A stretch of DNA of 64,000 bases from Diogma glabrata (Eukaryota; Arthropoda; Insecta; Diptera; Cylindrotomidae), in the NCBI GenBank assembly GCA_963693315.1, contig OY856188.1:216016495-216080494 (forward strand), given 5' to 3'. This document shows positions 22,590-34,603 of the stretch, in pieces. The translations under genes and the position numbers were made by a program. The stretch's first letter is position 1, and each line of letters opens with the position of its first letter. Below the pieces are notes generated by a model. It saw only the letters and a program-made list of their open reading frames with translations, was not told the DNA's origin and made no database searches.

Positions 22590-22700
22590 GTTAAAAAATG
22601 ATTACAAATGTGCAGCCAAAAATGATCATCATTTTTTCATATAAATTATTCTTTCATAATTTCATTTTATTCTAGTTGCCTTTGATTTTTACTTTAATTT
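22590..22700. repeat. Local direct repeat, copy 2
   Basis: See 21985-22130 for the matching copy. The pair brackets the 22138-22270 MITE. Confidence 0.65.
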
Positions 22701-22704
22701 TAAT

Positions 22705-23150
22705 TATTATAGGTTTTTGTGAGGATTTTTGTCTGTCGCGACCTTCAAATTTTGCTCTCATCGCGCCTAAAGAAGTTTCACTTCAAAAATTATAAACTTA
22801 ACATTGATTATTTGATAAATCCAATTTGACAATGATAGTGTAATATACGCCTTATTTATGTTAGATCAGCCAATAGATGATGCGGTTTTTAAAATTAAAA
22901 TGTTTGTTAATTGTAGTTACCTTACGATGCTGTGTGAATTTCGTGTCAAATCGTGTATTATTTTATTTTAGTTGAATGAAATGTGTATCATTTTAAATAC
23001 AAAATAATAAGTTTTTTTAAGAATAAATAAAAATTGTGTAAGTATTACTTAATTTGATTAAAAACAATAATTTTTATTCAAAATTAACTTATATAAATAA
23101 ACTTTGTTTTTGAGTTTATGTGATGGATAGGAACGATTGCTTCTTTAAAA
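22705..23150. other. Non-coding, probably the 5' part of the Helitron
   Basis: A GC-richer patch near 22730-22775 (TCTGTCGCGACC, CATCGCGCC) precedes the Helitron ORF by about 400 bp. No 5' TC terminus could be fixed. Confidence 0.35.
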
Positions 23151-23153
23151 ATT

Positions 23154-24530
23154 ATGCCTGTCAAACGTTCGTTACTCAGTAAATCTACCAGCGCAGCACG
23201 TAGAAATAAGCAATTTCGAGCTTCACAAATCAACGAGGAACGGCAAGCGAGCAATGAAGCAGATCGTTTACGAATTGCAAATTCACGTGCTTCAAAATCT
23301 CAAGATCAACATGCAGCAAGAATTCAAAGACCACGTTTATATGCTACCGAATACCGGATCACGCGCATCAGAATCAGAAGACCCATATGCAACAAGAATT
23401 AAAAGAGAACGTTTACGAGCTACTGAATCTCGACGAACAGTACATGTTGATTTGAATCTTGCAGCATTTCGATGAAGTTGCGATTGTCATAGTTGGCGAA
23501 GAACGCGATACGCGTGATATAATTCTTCAGCGACGGAACAATTCAACGTGTCGCTGAAACACATCGATCATACGATGCGCTGCAGTATCCCATAATTTCA
23601 TTGGAAGGGCAGGATAGATATTACTTTAATATTATGCAAACTAATCCAATTACAGATACTGATATCTTTATTTCATTTTATCAAATAAAAATGTTTTATT
23701 TAAACTTTTAAACTTTTCAATATTTGTGAATGTAATTTAAGTTTTTAATATCTTCCGTTTTCTTTATTCTTACAGGTGAACAACTCAATAAAAAAGTATC
23801 AGTGACGAATTATTATTCATACCGCATAATGATACCTCAAAATGGAACAAATTATATTTTGCATTGTGGTCAACTATTTCATCAATATGTAGCAGACATG
23901 TATGCCAAAATTGAATACGAATGTTTGCTATTTATTCGCTTAAAACAAAAAGCGTTACGTTCTGAAGAATACATTCGTTTACGCGATGCAATTGCAAACG
24001 ATGCGAATGTTTCAGATATTGGGAAAATGGTTATACTTTCAGCAACGTTCAATGACAGTCCCCGGTATATGCACAGGATGCCATGACATATGTGCGTTCA
24101 TATGGCCGACCCGACTTTTTCATTACATTTACGTGCAATCCACCATGGGATGAGAAAAAAGAGCTTACATTGCCCAGTCAGCTACCATCCGATCGACACA
24201 ATTGGACTGTACGAATATTCAAGCAAAAACTAATTAAATTGATGGACTTAATTGTGATTTGTGATTGAATGATAGAAGAGAGGACTTCCACATGCACACG
24301 TTCTCATTTGGCTCAAAACAAAAATATATGCAGCTCAAATTGATGATGTCATTTCTGCAGAAATTCCTAATACTATAGAAGATCGAATACTGTTCGATAT
24401 TGTGACGAAAAATAATGTTCATAGACCATACGAAAGATTTGTAGGAAAAATTCAGAGAGGATTTGAGCGAAGACATTTTGCATCGTGTTTGAACTATTAG
24501 TAATGACAATTCCATTGAGTTTTGGGACAA
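23154..24530 (+). pseudogene. Helitron Rep part (HUH nuclease), broken
   Basis: The ATG at 23154 opens a basic leader (MPVKRSLLSKSTSAARRNKQ, then NEERQASNEADRLRI) typical of animal Helitrons. After frameshifts near 23400 and 23540 come ETHRSYDALQYPIISLEGQD and FNIMQTNPIT, then a 120-bp insertion (23655-23774), then GEQLNKKVSVTNYYSYRIMI and HQYVADMYAKIE. After another frameshift near 24085: MTYVRSYGRPDFFITFTCNP. The HUH motif sits in RGLPHAHVLIWL at about 24283-24318. The catalytic Tyr region (usually CKYVNKG-like) is missing, deleted together with the flanking part around 24500-24640. It cannot be active. Confidence 0.85.
23655..23774. mobile_element. 120-bp insertion in Helitron ORF bounded by TTACA
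   Basis: The conserved Helitron peptide is interrupted exactly between FNIMQTNPIT and GEQLNKK. The inserted 120 bp are AT-rich, contain stops, and are flanked by TTACA at 23650-23654 and 23770-23774. This suggests a small insertion with a 5-bp duplication. An intron is less likely, because the left side offers no GT at the breakpoint. Confidence 0.5.
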
Positions 24531-24639
24531 TATTTTCGATCAAGCTTTGATTAAAAACGAAGACATATGCTTAACCATCAATAACAAAGAACTTATTCAA
24601 ATTGGCATTATTGCCCCACATTCTTTAATTATACAATTA

Positions 24640-25908
24640 GTGATCACGATTTAGCAAGAGAACAGCAGTACAATGCTAATGATTTGCGTGCAGTTGTTAA
24701 AGCAAATAAACAACTTTTGCTTTAGGAACAAAAATTTGCCTACGATACAATTACAAATGCTATTTTTTGCTATGACTGACGAACAGCGCATTCGGCGCTC
24801 AAATTGCCATTGGATATTCATTTCTCGGAATCTCCAATATGTAGCATTTCAAAAGGATCTGGCCTGGCTAAAGTTCTGCAGATTTGCAAGGTTTTTGTCT
24901 GGGACGAATGCAGCATGGCTCTCAAGAAATCGCTTGCAGCGCTTGATCGCACTCTTAAAGATTTACGATCAAGTACACAACCATTCGGAGGTGCCCCCAC
25001 CTTATTATTTGGTGACTTTCAACAATTCAACAAATTCTTCCTGTGATTCCTAAAGCAACACCAGCTGATGAGCTCGATGCTTGCCTCAAAGCATCGTATC
25101 TTTGGAGACATGTCCAAAAACTCACATTAAAAACCAATATGCGCGTACATTTACAACACGATGCATCGGCAGACACATTCTCAAAACAGTTGATGCTACC
25201 ACAAAATGTATTTCATTTCCATTGAACTTTTGCGTAATTGTGCCATCAATTGAACAACTCATCCAGGAAGTTTTTCCGCGAATTGTCACCGATTATCAAA
25301 ATCATAAATGGCTTTGCGAACATGAACCAAAAAACACCGACGTCAATGCAATCAACTATGCAATTCAAGAACAAATTCCAGGCGATTCTGTCACCTACAA
25401 ATCGATTGACAGCGTCAGGAATGCGGACGAAGTTGTAAACTATCCAATCGAGTTTTTGAATTCGTTAGATCTTCCTGATGTACCACCGCACAAATTGTCA
25501 CTCAAAATCGGAGTGCCAATTATTCTCTTGCGAAACATTAATCCACCCCGATTGTATAATGGAACACGAATCGCTGTAAAAAAGCTAATGCCGAATGTCA
25601 TCGAAGCAACTATTCTTAACGGAAAGTCGAAGGAAGAAGATGCGCTTATTGCACGAATTCCCGTTATTCCCACCTACTTGCCTTTTGATTTCAAACGACT
25701 GCAGTTCTTTATTCGACTTGCATTCTCCATGACCATCAACAAAGCACAAGGTCAATCACTACAAGTGTGCGGGGATTGAACATAAATAATCCATGTTTTT
25801 CAGATGGTCAGTTGTATGCTGGATGCTCACGAATGGGACAGCCAAGATTTTTTTTTTGCTGAAGATAGAAAAACAAAATATATTGTCTTCCCGAAAGCAC
25901 TTGAATAA
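24640..25908 (+). pseudogene. Helitron Pif1-like helicase part, broken
   Basis: Pieces in order: DLAREQQYNANDLRAVVKAN, a TAG at about 24723, then EQKFAYDTITNAIF. The Walker A region is deleted, because the next piece is already RTAHSALKLPLDIHFSE. Then come VFVWDECSMALKKSL (Walker B, DEC), TLLFGDFQQF, a frameshift near 25030, and IPKATPADELDACLKASYLW with LTLKTNMRVH. A long open part at 25081-25779 has VPIILLRNINPPRLYNGTRI, RIPVIPTYLPFDFKRLQFF and SMTINKAQGQSLQVCG (motifs V and VI). A further frameshifted tail, QLYAGCSRMG, ends at 25908. The helicase would unwind the transposing strand. The loss of Walker A makes it inactive. Confidence 0.87.
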
Positions 25909-26009
25909 TCAAGTCAAAAAAATAGAATAAATATATAAATGTATTACTATTCTTTGAAATTATTGCTATTACGTCAACAAATTGTATGCGTACAAACTTT
26001 ATTTATAAG

Positions 26010-26034
26010 CGTAGCAAAGCACGCCGGGTTCTGA
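26010..26034 (+). repeat. Helitron 3' terminus (hairpin + CTGA)
   Basis: GCGTAGCAAAGCACGC can fold with a 4-bp stem. Ten bases later CTGA precedes a T. It lies 126 bp downstream of the helicase remnant, in the expected place. Confidence 0.7.
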
Positions 26035-26188
26035 TAGTTTTTAATATTTTTTGTAGACCTACTATAAAAAAAATATCAGAATTTTATGACTTTTAATTAA
26101 CGTACACCATTCTAGTGTCAAATTAAAAATTACTTGCAGCGAAACCAAAGACTGATTAAAATAGAAAGTAATTCTAACTAGAGATATA

Positions 26189-26400
26189 ACATTTTATACG
26201 GTCAGCCAAGCCAAGCAATGCAATCGCTAGATGCAAGCAACAATGCAGTTGGATCGCATGTGACAAGTGTTGCATGACATAACATAACAAAACATAACAT
26301 TTTATACGGTCCCCCAAGCCAATCAATGCAATCACTAGATGCTAGCAGAAGCAACAATGGAGTTGGATCGGATGTGACCAAGTGATGCCTAGCCAAGAAA
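26189..26400. repeat. ~108-bp direct tandem repeat, two copies
   Basis: ACATTTTATACGGTC starts at 26189 and at 26297. Both are followed by CCAAGCCAA..AATGCAATC and CTAGATGC, AGCAACAATG, AGTTGGATCG. The copies differ by a few substitutions and small indels. An overlapping minus-strand open frame (26202-26408) simply translates this repeat. Confidence 0.85.
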
Positions 26401-26419
26401 TTTTGCAAACGGTAGATCC

Positions 26420-26740
26420 ATAATGGGGTTGAGGATCCATGATATATGAATGACCCATTTGGTCTTAGCGTGTCGTCATATAACGTCGTTACATTAAGTC
26501 ATGATGAAATTCAGTGCAACGCTACCAAATATAATCTTCCTCATCTTTATTCCTACAGCAAATAATCATCCACACAATAACATCAAAAAAAAAACAATTC
26601 AATAATATTTTAGTTCTTTTTTATTATTTTCCAATTAAATTAAAACATTTTCTATATCAAAATACAATGTGCCGTAAATAATTTTGTTCCTCCATTAAAA
26701 AAAAAATTTTAGCATAAATTTTTTAAAACATTAAGGTACT
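26420..26740. other. AT-rich non-coding DNA
   Basis: Nothing recognised. Confidence 0.4.
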
Positions 26741-26762
26741 TCATTACTATCTAAACTAATAG

Positions 26763-26905
26763 TAGTTTAATCAATGAGTGAATAATGAAGTAGTTTATTC
26801 TCAAGCAAAAGTTTAAAATTTGAGCGAGGCACGAGCGAGAATTTTAATTTGCGAGAGAATAAAATTCATTATTCACGAATCGATTACAATACTTTATTCT
26901 CTGAC
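26763..26905. repeat. Foldback MITE with ~65-bp arms
   Basis: The left arm contains GTGAATAATGAAGTAGTTTA, TTCTC and AAAATTTGAGCGAGGC. The right arm in reverse complement contains GTGAATAATGAATTTTATTC, TCTCGC and AAAATTCTCGCTCGTGCC. The arms almost touch, so the unit would extrude as one long hairpin. Non-coding. Confidence 0.7.
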
Positions 26906-26919
26906 AAAGATTTTATTAT

Positions 26920-29860
26920 AAAAAAAAATTGTGTATTATAAAAAATAAAAACATTTTCTTCAATTAAAACAATAAATCTTTATTGTTTTAATTGATAAAT
27001 CAAATTTCTTAATAAAAAACCCCTGATGATAAAAAACGCCCTTCTCATACAATCAACCAAGTTCAACTAAACGAAATAAGAGAATTACTCAAAATTTGAT
27101 TTTTGAACAAAACTTATCAAAGCAATTGTGATTATAATTTGAAAATAATTTTAATGAAATTAAAACAATTTGACCAATTGGAATCATACCAATTGAATAA
27201 AATATTCATTAGGCAATAGGTTAAGTTCATTAGGCTATAGGTTAGAAAACAATACAATAATACATACTATTATTATCGAAAAAACATACAAATAAAGCTG
27301 ATATAATTAAATGGAAGAGAATAAAAATATCTTATTTTATAATCGCTAAAACAAGCAATCATTTACTTATCAACCTTTTTATTATTTATTTGTCAAAAAA
27401 GGGAAAACAAAAAAGTAAAAAAGTTTCACGTGGGATAAAATTCCTAAAGATTACTCCAATTCAAATACCAATCAATATTCAGATATTTTTTATTTTTCTA
27501 ACAACAAGCAAGAAATTACATGATTTGGTTCTTGATAAACAGGAAATTGAATCGTTCTGTTCAGATGAAATTTTGTTTTTCTCTTGATTAAACTCTCGAA
27601 TTGGAAACCAGGTAATATTGAACAGGTTTGCAAGTATGTATCGGATGTTATTTAAACACGGATCACCGCGCACAATTTTGAAAACTATTTCAAAACCTAT
27701 GCGGTGTGGTGATTTCACCCGTCCTCACTTACACCTTTACTCAAATAATTTTATTGGACTTAATGATAATCGACTGTAATAGACATACATAGACTAAAGT
27801 TGCACAAATAGTTTTTTGTTTTGTTTTACAGAGAATTAAAACAAAGGTGTAAAAATAAACGTAATCTAAATTTGATCTACACTCGAAACTAAAACATTTC
27901 TTGAATTTTAAGTAGAATAATAAGAAGGGTTCTAACTTCTAAGACAAACAAAGTTTCATTAGAAATTAAGCAGAAAACTAGTTTACTTAATACAACAATG
28001 AAACTTGATTTGAAATTATCCTAAAAAAACACCAAATGTTTATAAAATGATACTGTTACATAGCAGTAATGTGAAAAGGTTAAAGTCAGCACCATCTTAT
28101 TATATTCATTTCATTATAATAAACTTAAATTAAGAAAACAAAAGAAAACGATGGCAAGGATATGTGACTTTTTTGGTTTGTCTACAGTTTCTATTTTTTC
28201 CATTCTCAGTAAGTACTGTCAGTTATTATTATACGGATTATTATGAAGTCGAAGAGAGTTAGTAAAAATAATCTTATTATTTTATTTTGAAAAAAAGGGA
28301 AACTGGGTGGAAAATTGTTCATGCTTTAATATTATGTGTAACTGTGGTGATCAGGATAATTGAATAAAATAGCGTTTTTGTTGTATCTTCATTTCATTAT
28401 GTGTGTACGAGATATTTTACGAAAAATTAATATGTTATCGATAATAGATTTCATAGATTTTATTTTTGTATAAATTTAATAAAAAATTTAATCTGAATTA
28501 ATTGGAATATTATGTTATGGATTTGGTTTTGGATTATATTATGTCTGATTTCAATAATAGAATTTAGTTTAATTTACATTAAGCATAATTCAAAACGGAT
28601 TTTAGTTCGTTGTATCTTTTCGTTCAATTAATTGTAAAAACCGAAAAAATTACATTGAATTGAATTTTCATCATTAAAATTATAAAATGCATTTTTTTTT
28701 TCATTCAATGTTTATTCAAATTTGATGAACTCCTTGGTTCATACACTAAAAACTCGCTTATATTTTACCTTTAAATTACGTATTTTATTTAAATGATATT
28801 TCACTATTAATTAATCACTACAAATTTTTTATTTTATTAGTGTTTATCACTTTAATTCTACACCAAACTCGAAACTATAGAAGATGGTTTTATTGAGTTT
28901 TGCGCAGTTTCAGTTAGTTTATATGAATTTAATTAACCTCCCAACACCTTTTTATTTTATGTTTAGATATACACATTTAAAATAGTTAATTATTATCTGA
29001 CGAATGACGATAACTTTTAAATTACCAATTTGTAAATTATGAGAAAAATGCCACGTGTGAAAAAGAATTTCACGATCAAAAGCTTCTATTAAAAACACGC
29101 AGCAAACTTAAAACCAAACATTTCAACTTTGTACTTTTTCAACTAAAGAGCAGGCAATATATATTTATATGTAATCAAATCAATGTAAATATTTGAATAT
29201 TTATTTTGATTAATTAAAACTTTCTCAAAAAATTATTCCGTTTATTGCAGCAAAATTTTTCGTTTTTTGAGCAATAATAAAACTTATATACGCTCGTTCA
29301 AGAAACTTGTTCTAACTCTGCATACGTGACTCAATGCGTTAACTAAATCGAATTTTTTCCATACAACCAACTCACGTAAATTGGTTATAAATTTTATTTG
29401 AAATTTTCCCCAAAAATCAGTACACAACTGTTTCAGTATCACAACTTATATATTTCGGAATTCTAAATAATTTGCTTTTTAAACATTTATTGTTTCCAAA
29501 ATTAAAATGTAATAGTAATTTAACACCAAATTTTCATTTAAATTTAAAAAAAAATAAAAACTAATGCACATAATAATTTGTAACAATAAAAAATAAATTT
29601 TTAAAATAAAAATTAATGTGTTTTATGAACTTTAATTTTAATAACAATTATTCATCGGTAACGAAAATATTTCACAATTAAAAAATATCACAATGAATCA
29701 TTTTTGTTATGTGAGTTTTCAGTTAATAGCTTTTAATTAAAAAATCCATTATATTGTTCTTATGTTATAAATTATTATTGATTGGACAAACAATGCGTTC
29801 AAGTATGAATTTTACTTATATACCTTTCAAGATTTATAATATGCATGTATTGTTTCAATT
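26920..29860. other. 2.9 kb AT-rich non-coding DNA, nothing recognised
   Basis: Short open frames here (27390-27587 plus, 27479-27718 minus, 29754-29963 plus) show no known motif. A small GC-richer patch at 27640-27730 contains GATCACCGCGCAC. No transposon ends were noticed. Confidence 0.5.
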
Positions 29861-29865
29861 CGGAT

Positions 29866-31920
29866 ACAAGTTTCAATTCAATTTCAATTCAATTCAATTT
29901 CAATTCAAAAAATTCATTTATTTGTACACAAAAAATTATTACATAAGAAAAATTAAATTTTAGATTTTAAAAAATAATATATACAAATAAAGATATACAT
30001 GCTCTTGTGTTTCATAGGAAACAGTGGCAGAGCATGAGAGTTGCAACATATGCAGACAAATGTAACACTAAATAAAATAGATTTTTAACATTTAGTAATA
30101 TAAACAATTTAGAAAAAACAAGAATCACAAAGATAACATAAACATAAACATGAACAAGAACAAGAACAACCAAGAGTTCTTACTTCAGCAACAGAACACA
30201 CACGAGCACCAGAAAACTTATCGGAAAAATGCATTTACTTCAGCATACGTTTTTTCCAAAATCCAAACCCTAACGTTTCCCAAGAACATTTTAATTTGAG
30301 ACAGAATCTGTATGGAGTGGGGTAGCTTATTAAATAAGAAAGGCGCAAGATATGAATAAAAGTGTCTAAAATGTTCCTTGAAAGGCATTGGGACAATACA
30401 GTTGAGAGAGCGAATATTATAGTTTATAATATTTGGACGAATATTCATGTAATCTTTACGTAAGAAAAAAATTTTCAGAATTTTGAGCACGTACATGTAT
30501 CTCAGTGGAAGAGCGTTCGTTTTAATGAATAGAGGGAGTGAATGAGTTCTACGATTTTTGTGATAAATAATTCTTATTGCATGCTTTTGGGTGAGAAAAA
30601 TCGGATTTAGGTTAGTAGAGTACATTCCACCCCAACAAGATAACCCGTACAATAGTTTTGATTCGACAAGAGCAAAGTATATGGTTCTTAATACTGATTG
30701 GGGAACGAGAGGGCGCAATAAATACATTTTGCGAATTGCTATTAACATGTATTTGGACAAGCATTTTATATGTTCGTTCCAGTTTAATTTGCTATCCAAA
30801 TGCAAACCCAGATAGCGAAACGTTGAAACCTTTTGAATTTCTATACATCCGGAACAGTTAAACTCACTACACTGGTTTTTATGATACACAACGGCGTTAT
30901 GGGGAATTTGATAGTCGTTTCCTATATTGAACAGCATACACTTGGTTTTGTTACTCAAAATCATGCCATGTAAATCAATCCATTTCCTGATGAGCTTTAA
31001 ATCATTATTCATATCCTGTATGATACTCGGTTTTGAAGATCCATCGTAGCTTAGTGCAATATCGTCCGCAAAAGCAGTTTTCTTGGCTTTCGTTTCTAAG
31101 TCAAATATTGAGTTAACATATATAAGGAACAGTAGGGGTCCAAGGACAGATCCTTGAGGAACTCCTACGTTAAAATTGGTTATTGGGCTGAATTGGTTAT
31201 CAATTTTAACTGTTTGTCTACGGTCTGCGAGATAGGATCTTATCCACGAGTAAGCCACTCCACGAATACCGATATGATAAAGTTTTGCCAGAAGCACAAG
31301 GTGGTTGACCATATCAAATGCTTTACTGAAGTCAATAAAAATAGCTCCTGCCTTAAGCCCCTTGTTAAGATAGTCAAAAACAGGACTAAGAAAACTCAGT
31401 AAAGCATCTTCAGTACCAGTGCCACTTTGAAACCCAAATTGTTTGCAGTTTAAGAATTTGATCTTATCAAGGTATTGAATTAACCGATCCTTAACAATTT
31501 TTTCGAAGACTTTAGAGAAGCTTGAAAGTAGAGAGATGGGTCTGTAATTATTTTTTTCTAGCTTGTTACCCTTCTTATATATCGGAATGACCACTGCTAG
31601 CTTGAGATTGTTTGGAAAGGTACCATTTTCAATGCTTAGATTGAAAAGATAACATAGTACATCAACTAGAAGGTCGCCAATTTGCTTACAAAGAAGGGAG
31701 CTAATCCCGTCAGCTCCAACTGATTGTTTGTTTTTAATACTAGAAAGTTGAACAATTAGTTCTTCTCTAGTTACTGGCTTAAAAAAGAAGGAATTACTTT
31801 GGTAACTACCCTGATTATGTAGAAGTGGGTTATCAAGATCAAGTTGTATTTTAAATACAAAATTTTCTCTTTTTGGTTTAAGTCTCAGATCTATCAAGTA
31901 AAACTAAGTTCACTTATATG
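29866..31920 (-). mobile_element. 5'-truncated CR1/Jockey-like LINE with microsatellite tail
   Basis: In its own sense (minus) it starts abruptly beside a (TA)n tract, carries one open reverse transcriptase frame, and has a 3' UTR of about 300 bp with an AATAAA-like signal near 29915. It ends in a GAATTGAAATTGAATTG-type short repeat (29866-29910). The endonuclease domain is missing. The intact frame suggests a rather recent insertion. No target duplication could be read because the 5' side is low-complexity. Confidence 0.85.
30218..31903 (-). CDS. Non-LTR reverse transcriptase, near-intact domain
   Basis: About 560 codons stay open on the minus strand, from the end of the (TA)n-adjacent truncation (last upstream stop near 31906) to a stop at 30218-30220. 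The start is not a true initiation site; the frame simply enters from the truncated 5' side. Domains in order: fingers ([15 protein letters not shown] near residue 57), IPIYKKGNK and [45 protein letters not shown] with catalytic Asp near residue 189, [29 protein letters not shown] with the Asp pair near residue 278, then thumb ([20 protein letters not shown]) and the C-terminal connection ([16 protein letters not shown]). All catalytic aspartates are present. The likely clade is CR1/Jockey. Without an endonuclease or promoter it is probably not mobile by itself. Confidence 0.92.
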   Translation of the reverse strand, partial: FYLIDLRLKPKRENFVFKIQLDLDNPLLHNQGSYQSNSFFFKPVTREELIVQLSSIKNKQSVGADGISSLLCKQIGDLLVDVLCYLFNLSIENGTFPNNLKLAVVIPIYKKGNKLEKNNYRPISLLSSFSKVFEKIVKDRLIQYLDKIKFLNCKQFGFQSGTGTEDALLSFLSPVFDYLNKGLKAGAIFIDFSKAFDMVNHLVLLAKLYHIGIRGVAYSWIRSYLADRRQTVKIDNQFSPITNFNVGVPQGSVLGPLLFLIYVNSIFDLETKAKKTAFADDIALSYDGSSKPSIIQDMNNDLKLIRKWIDLHGMILSNKTKCMLFNIGNDYQIPHNAVVYHKNQCSEFNCSGCIEIQKVSTFRYLGLHLDSKLNWNEHIKCLSKYMLIAIRKMYLLRPLVPQSVLRTIYFALVESKLLYGLSCWGGMYSTNLNPIFLTQKHAIRIIYHKNRRTHSLPLFIKTNALPLRYMYVLKILKIFFLRKDYMNIRPNIINYNIRSLNCIVPMPFKEHFRHFYSYLAPFLFNKLPHSIQILSQIKMFLGNVRVWILEKTYAEVNAFFR

Positions 31921-32112
<192 letters not shown>

Positions 32113-32154
32113 GTTGTAACACCTTGTAATCGTTTTCTACTTGATCTTCTTTAA

Positions 32155-34495
32155 AAATTACAATTCTGTTGATTTTTCCAATATTCTAGTTATTTAAAGA
32201 TTTATTCGAAGATTTTAAAATAAGGATTTACTTCCTTTTTTTAAAATATCAATTTTAATCATTTTCTTATATGTTCAAATGATGCTACAAAACAAATAAC
32301 TTTTTTTCAATATATAATATATGCAAATAATTATATTCAAATCGAACATAGATAAAATAAAACTTTTTGAAATGAAAACATCAATCAAATAATTTATGGG
32401 GAAAAAATCAAATAAATTTTGAGAAAGTGCATTAAGGAAAATTATTTTTGAAATAATATATAAATCAAAGATCAAAAGAAAAACATTGAGTAATAAATAA
32501 ATTTTTGGTTAGTAAAATAATTTTCAATTCTATAAATTTATAATATTTCTACTCTTTCACTTCACACTCGAAAGCTTCGTCAAACAACGTAAGCAAATAT
32601 GTATCACAAAATATAGAAAACATATTGTATCCCACCACGAATGGAACATTACTCGTATTTGTTTATTTATTTATTATTTGGTTCGATAAAAATTAACCCT
32701 TGGGGTGAAATTAGTTATTGAACAAAATCAGTGTAAATAAAATTTCCTATAAAATAGAATTCAATTGAAAAAGCAAATGTAATAACCCTCATTTGTATGA
32801 AAAAATATGAAACCATAATTTTAAAGTCAAAGGAAATGTGAATGTGTATGTGAGTTGTGTTCTCCATATATTTATGACTTTTCATTATATCTGATGGTTT
32901 CTTTGTCGTTGAAGATAATTAATTAGTAAATTTAAAAACACTAACAAATCATATTTGGAATTAAAAAAGCAGCATTAGATGGAAACGAGACGTCTGTTGC
33001 TAATTGTTGCTGTTGCTTAATGATCGAATTTCAACCCTTTACTCAATATTTATGAATATTGTCAAATATTATGAACAAAACTATACTGTATTCAGAATGA
33101 CTAATAAACGACTAAACATAGTTAATTTGAACTAATGAGCTTAAGTACCATGTTCTATTGTGGGACAATATCATTTATCGGAACAATCAAACCCTATTTA
33201 ACCCTAGGTTAAACAAAAAGAAACAAAGTCAAAGTGAAAATTTAATTTCAAAGTGTATGCAAACAATTTTTCAAAAGCTTCAAACCAGCATATTAATCTG
33301 GACTCTGGAGTTAAAACAATAACTTAGTAAAGATATTGATTTTTTTTACATATGAATCTTTTATCCTGTGATACTGTTCAGTCACAGTTTTTTCTTCTCG
33401 TTTGTTTTTAATAACATTTTCATCAAACTCACTTCAAAATATGGACTTATATTTATGATTAGTTAAACAGATTAGTCGTCTTTCAATAATGCTTTACTTT
33501 AGCTCTCGATGACTAAATAATTAAAAATATCAATTTAATAGTGATTAATGCGCCAAGGGAGTAAAATGAAATTACCACATAATATTTCCAAAGAACAAGG
33601 GGATAACTGTGTAACACAAAGAATATGGTTCATTTAACTACGCTCCTTTAACCGTAAAAGCATCTTGCAAAAAATTCGTGTGCATGTTACAAAATCTTAA
33701 TGCACAAAATTTTGCGAAATATATGTCATGCACGTGATGTGGATATTGTGGGATAATATGACTTTTGTAACGATAATTTGATGAATTTTAGTTTATTTTC
33801 ATCTAAAATTATATGCGAAAGAAATTTTTTTGTGAAGGTAATGAAAACATACCCAAATAACATACGACCACTTTGAAAAATTAATTTTTAGTGATTTAAA
33901 AAAATTATTATATATTTTAAGTGTTTTTTGTTTATCTTTTTTCATACCAGCTTACTGATATTTAAATTTATGTTTTTATAATATGAAAAAAATTGTGGAA
34001 AATTAATATTATTTTTGTATGAAAGCTAAATATTTAAATTTTTTGAACTCTGATATTTTTTTTCATTTGAAGTTATCGTTAAAAAAATGGCAAAAAAATA
34101 GCGGTTTCATTTACAAATACAATCTCACATATACATTTTTATTGTACAACTTAAAGATACGACTGCAATCTTCATTTGTTGTAATGAAGTTATCAAAATT
34201 ATTAGTCTAGAAAAAATTTTAAACGTATTAGAAGATCCTTCCTATTCATGAAAGTCATACATCAAATATTTATGTATTTATGCCTGAAAGTTCTATGCAC
34301 ACTTTTTATGCATGTTTACATGATTTAAAAATAAAACAAATAGGTATTACTATATGTGTTATTATGGTTATCCATATTATTCACTGTTCGTGTGCTTTTG
34401 TCACTTTTGAATTAAAATGCAATATTTAAAAATATACTTTTTACTGTTTATTTTTAATTTTATTTTATTAATAATAATATACTTCCTTATAGTAA
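32155..34495. other. 2.3 kb AT-rich non-coding DNA, nothing recognised
   Basis: Open frames at 32275-32475 (minus) and 34019-34210 (plus) have no motif. No repeat boundary was noticed. Confidence 0.5.
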
Positions 34496-34525
34496 CAATT
34501 TGATTTTATTTTTAATTTACAGAAT

Positions 34526-34562
34526 ATCGATTTCGACTTACGTCATCCTCAGTTCTTAAATT
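34526..34562 (-). other. CTGAGGATG-hairpin-GAAA motif at the Penelope 3' end
   Basis: The minus strand reads CTGAGGATGACGTAAGTCGA followed by AATCGATATTC. GAC-GTAA-GTC can form a small hairpin between CTGAGGA and GAAA. This layout is reminiscent of a hammerhead core (CUGANGA, stem II, GAAA), and hammerhead motifs are known in Penelope-like elements. An extra U next to the stem makes the fit imperfect. Confidence 0.35.
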
Positions 34563-34603
34563 ATTATTACAATTTTTGCTTAAACTATTACTTATATACT
34601 ATT

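Larger units (their letters stand above)
23154..26034 (+). mobile_element. Decayed Helitron (5' end unresolved)
   Basis: It contains the coding remnants of a RepHel protein in order: N-terminal basic leader, Helitron-like N domain, HUH nuclease motif and Pif1-type helicase C-terminal part. The 3' end reads GCGTAGCAAAGCACGC (a short hairpin, stem GCGT/ACGC) then CGGGTTCTGA, and is followed by T. This fits the CTRR-T rule for Helitron ends, with CTGA at 26031-26034. Rolling-circle replicative transposition would be its mode, but this copy has several deletions. Confidence 0.85.

Noticed and set aside
30591..31402. Plus-strand open frames opposite the LINE reverse transcriptase
   Set aside because: Antisense shadows of the minus-strand coding sequence.
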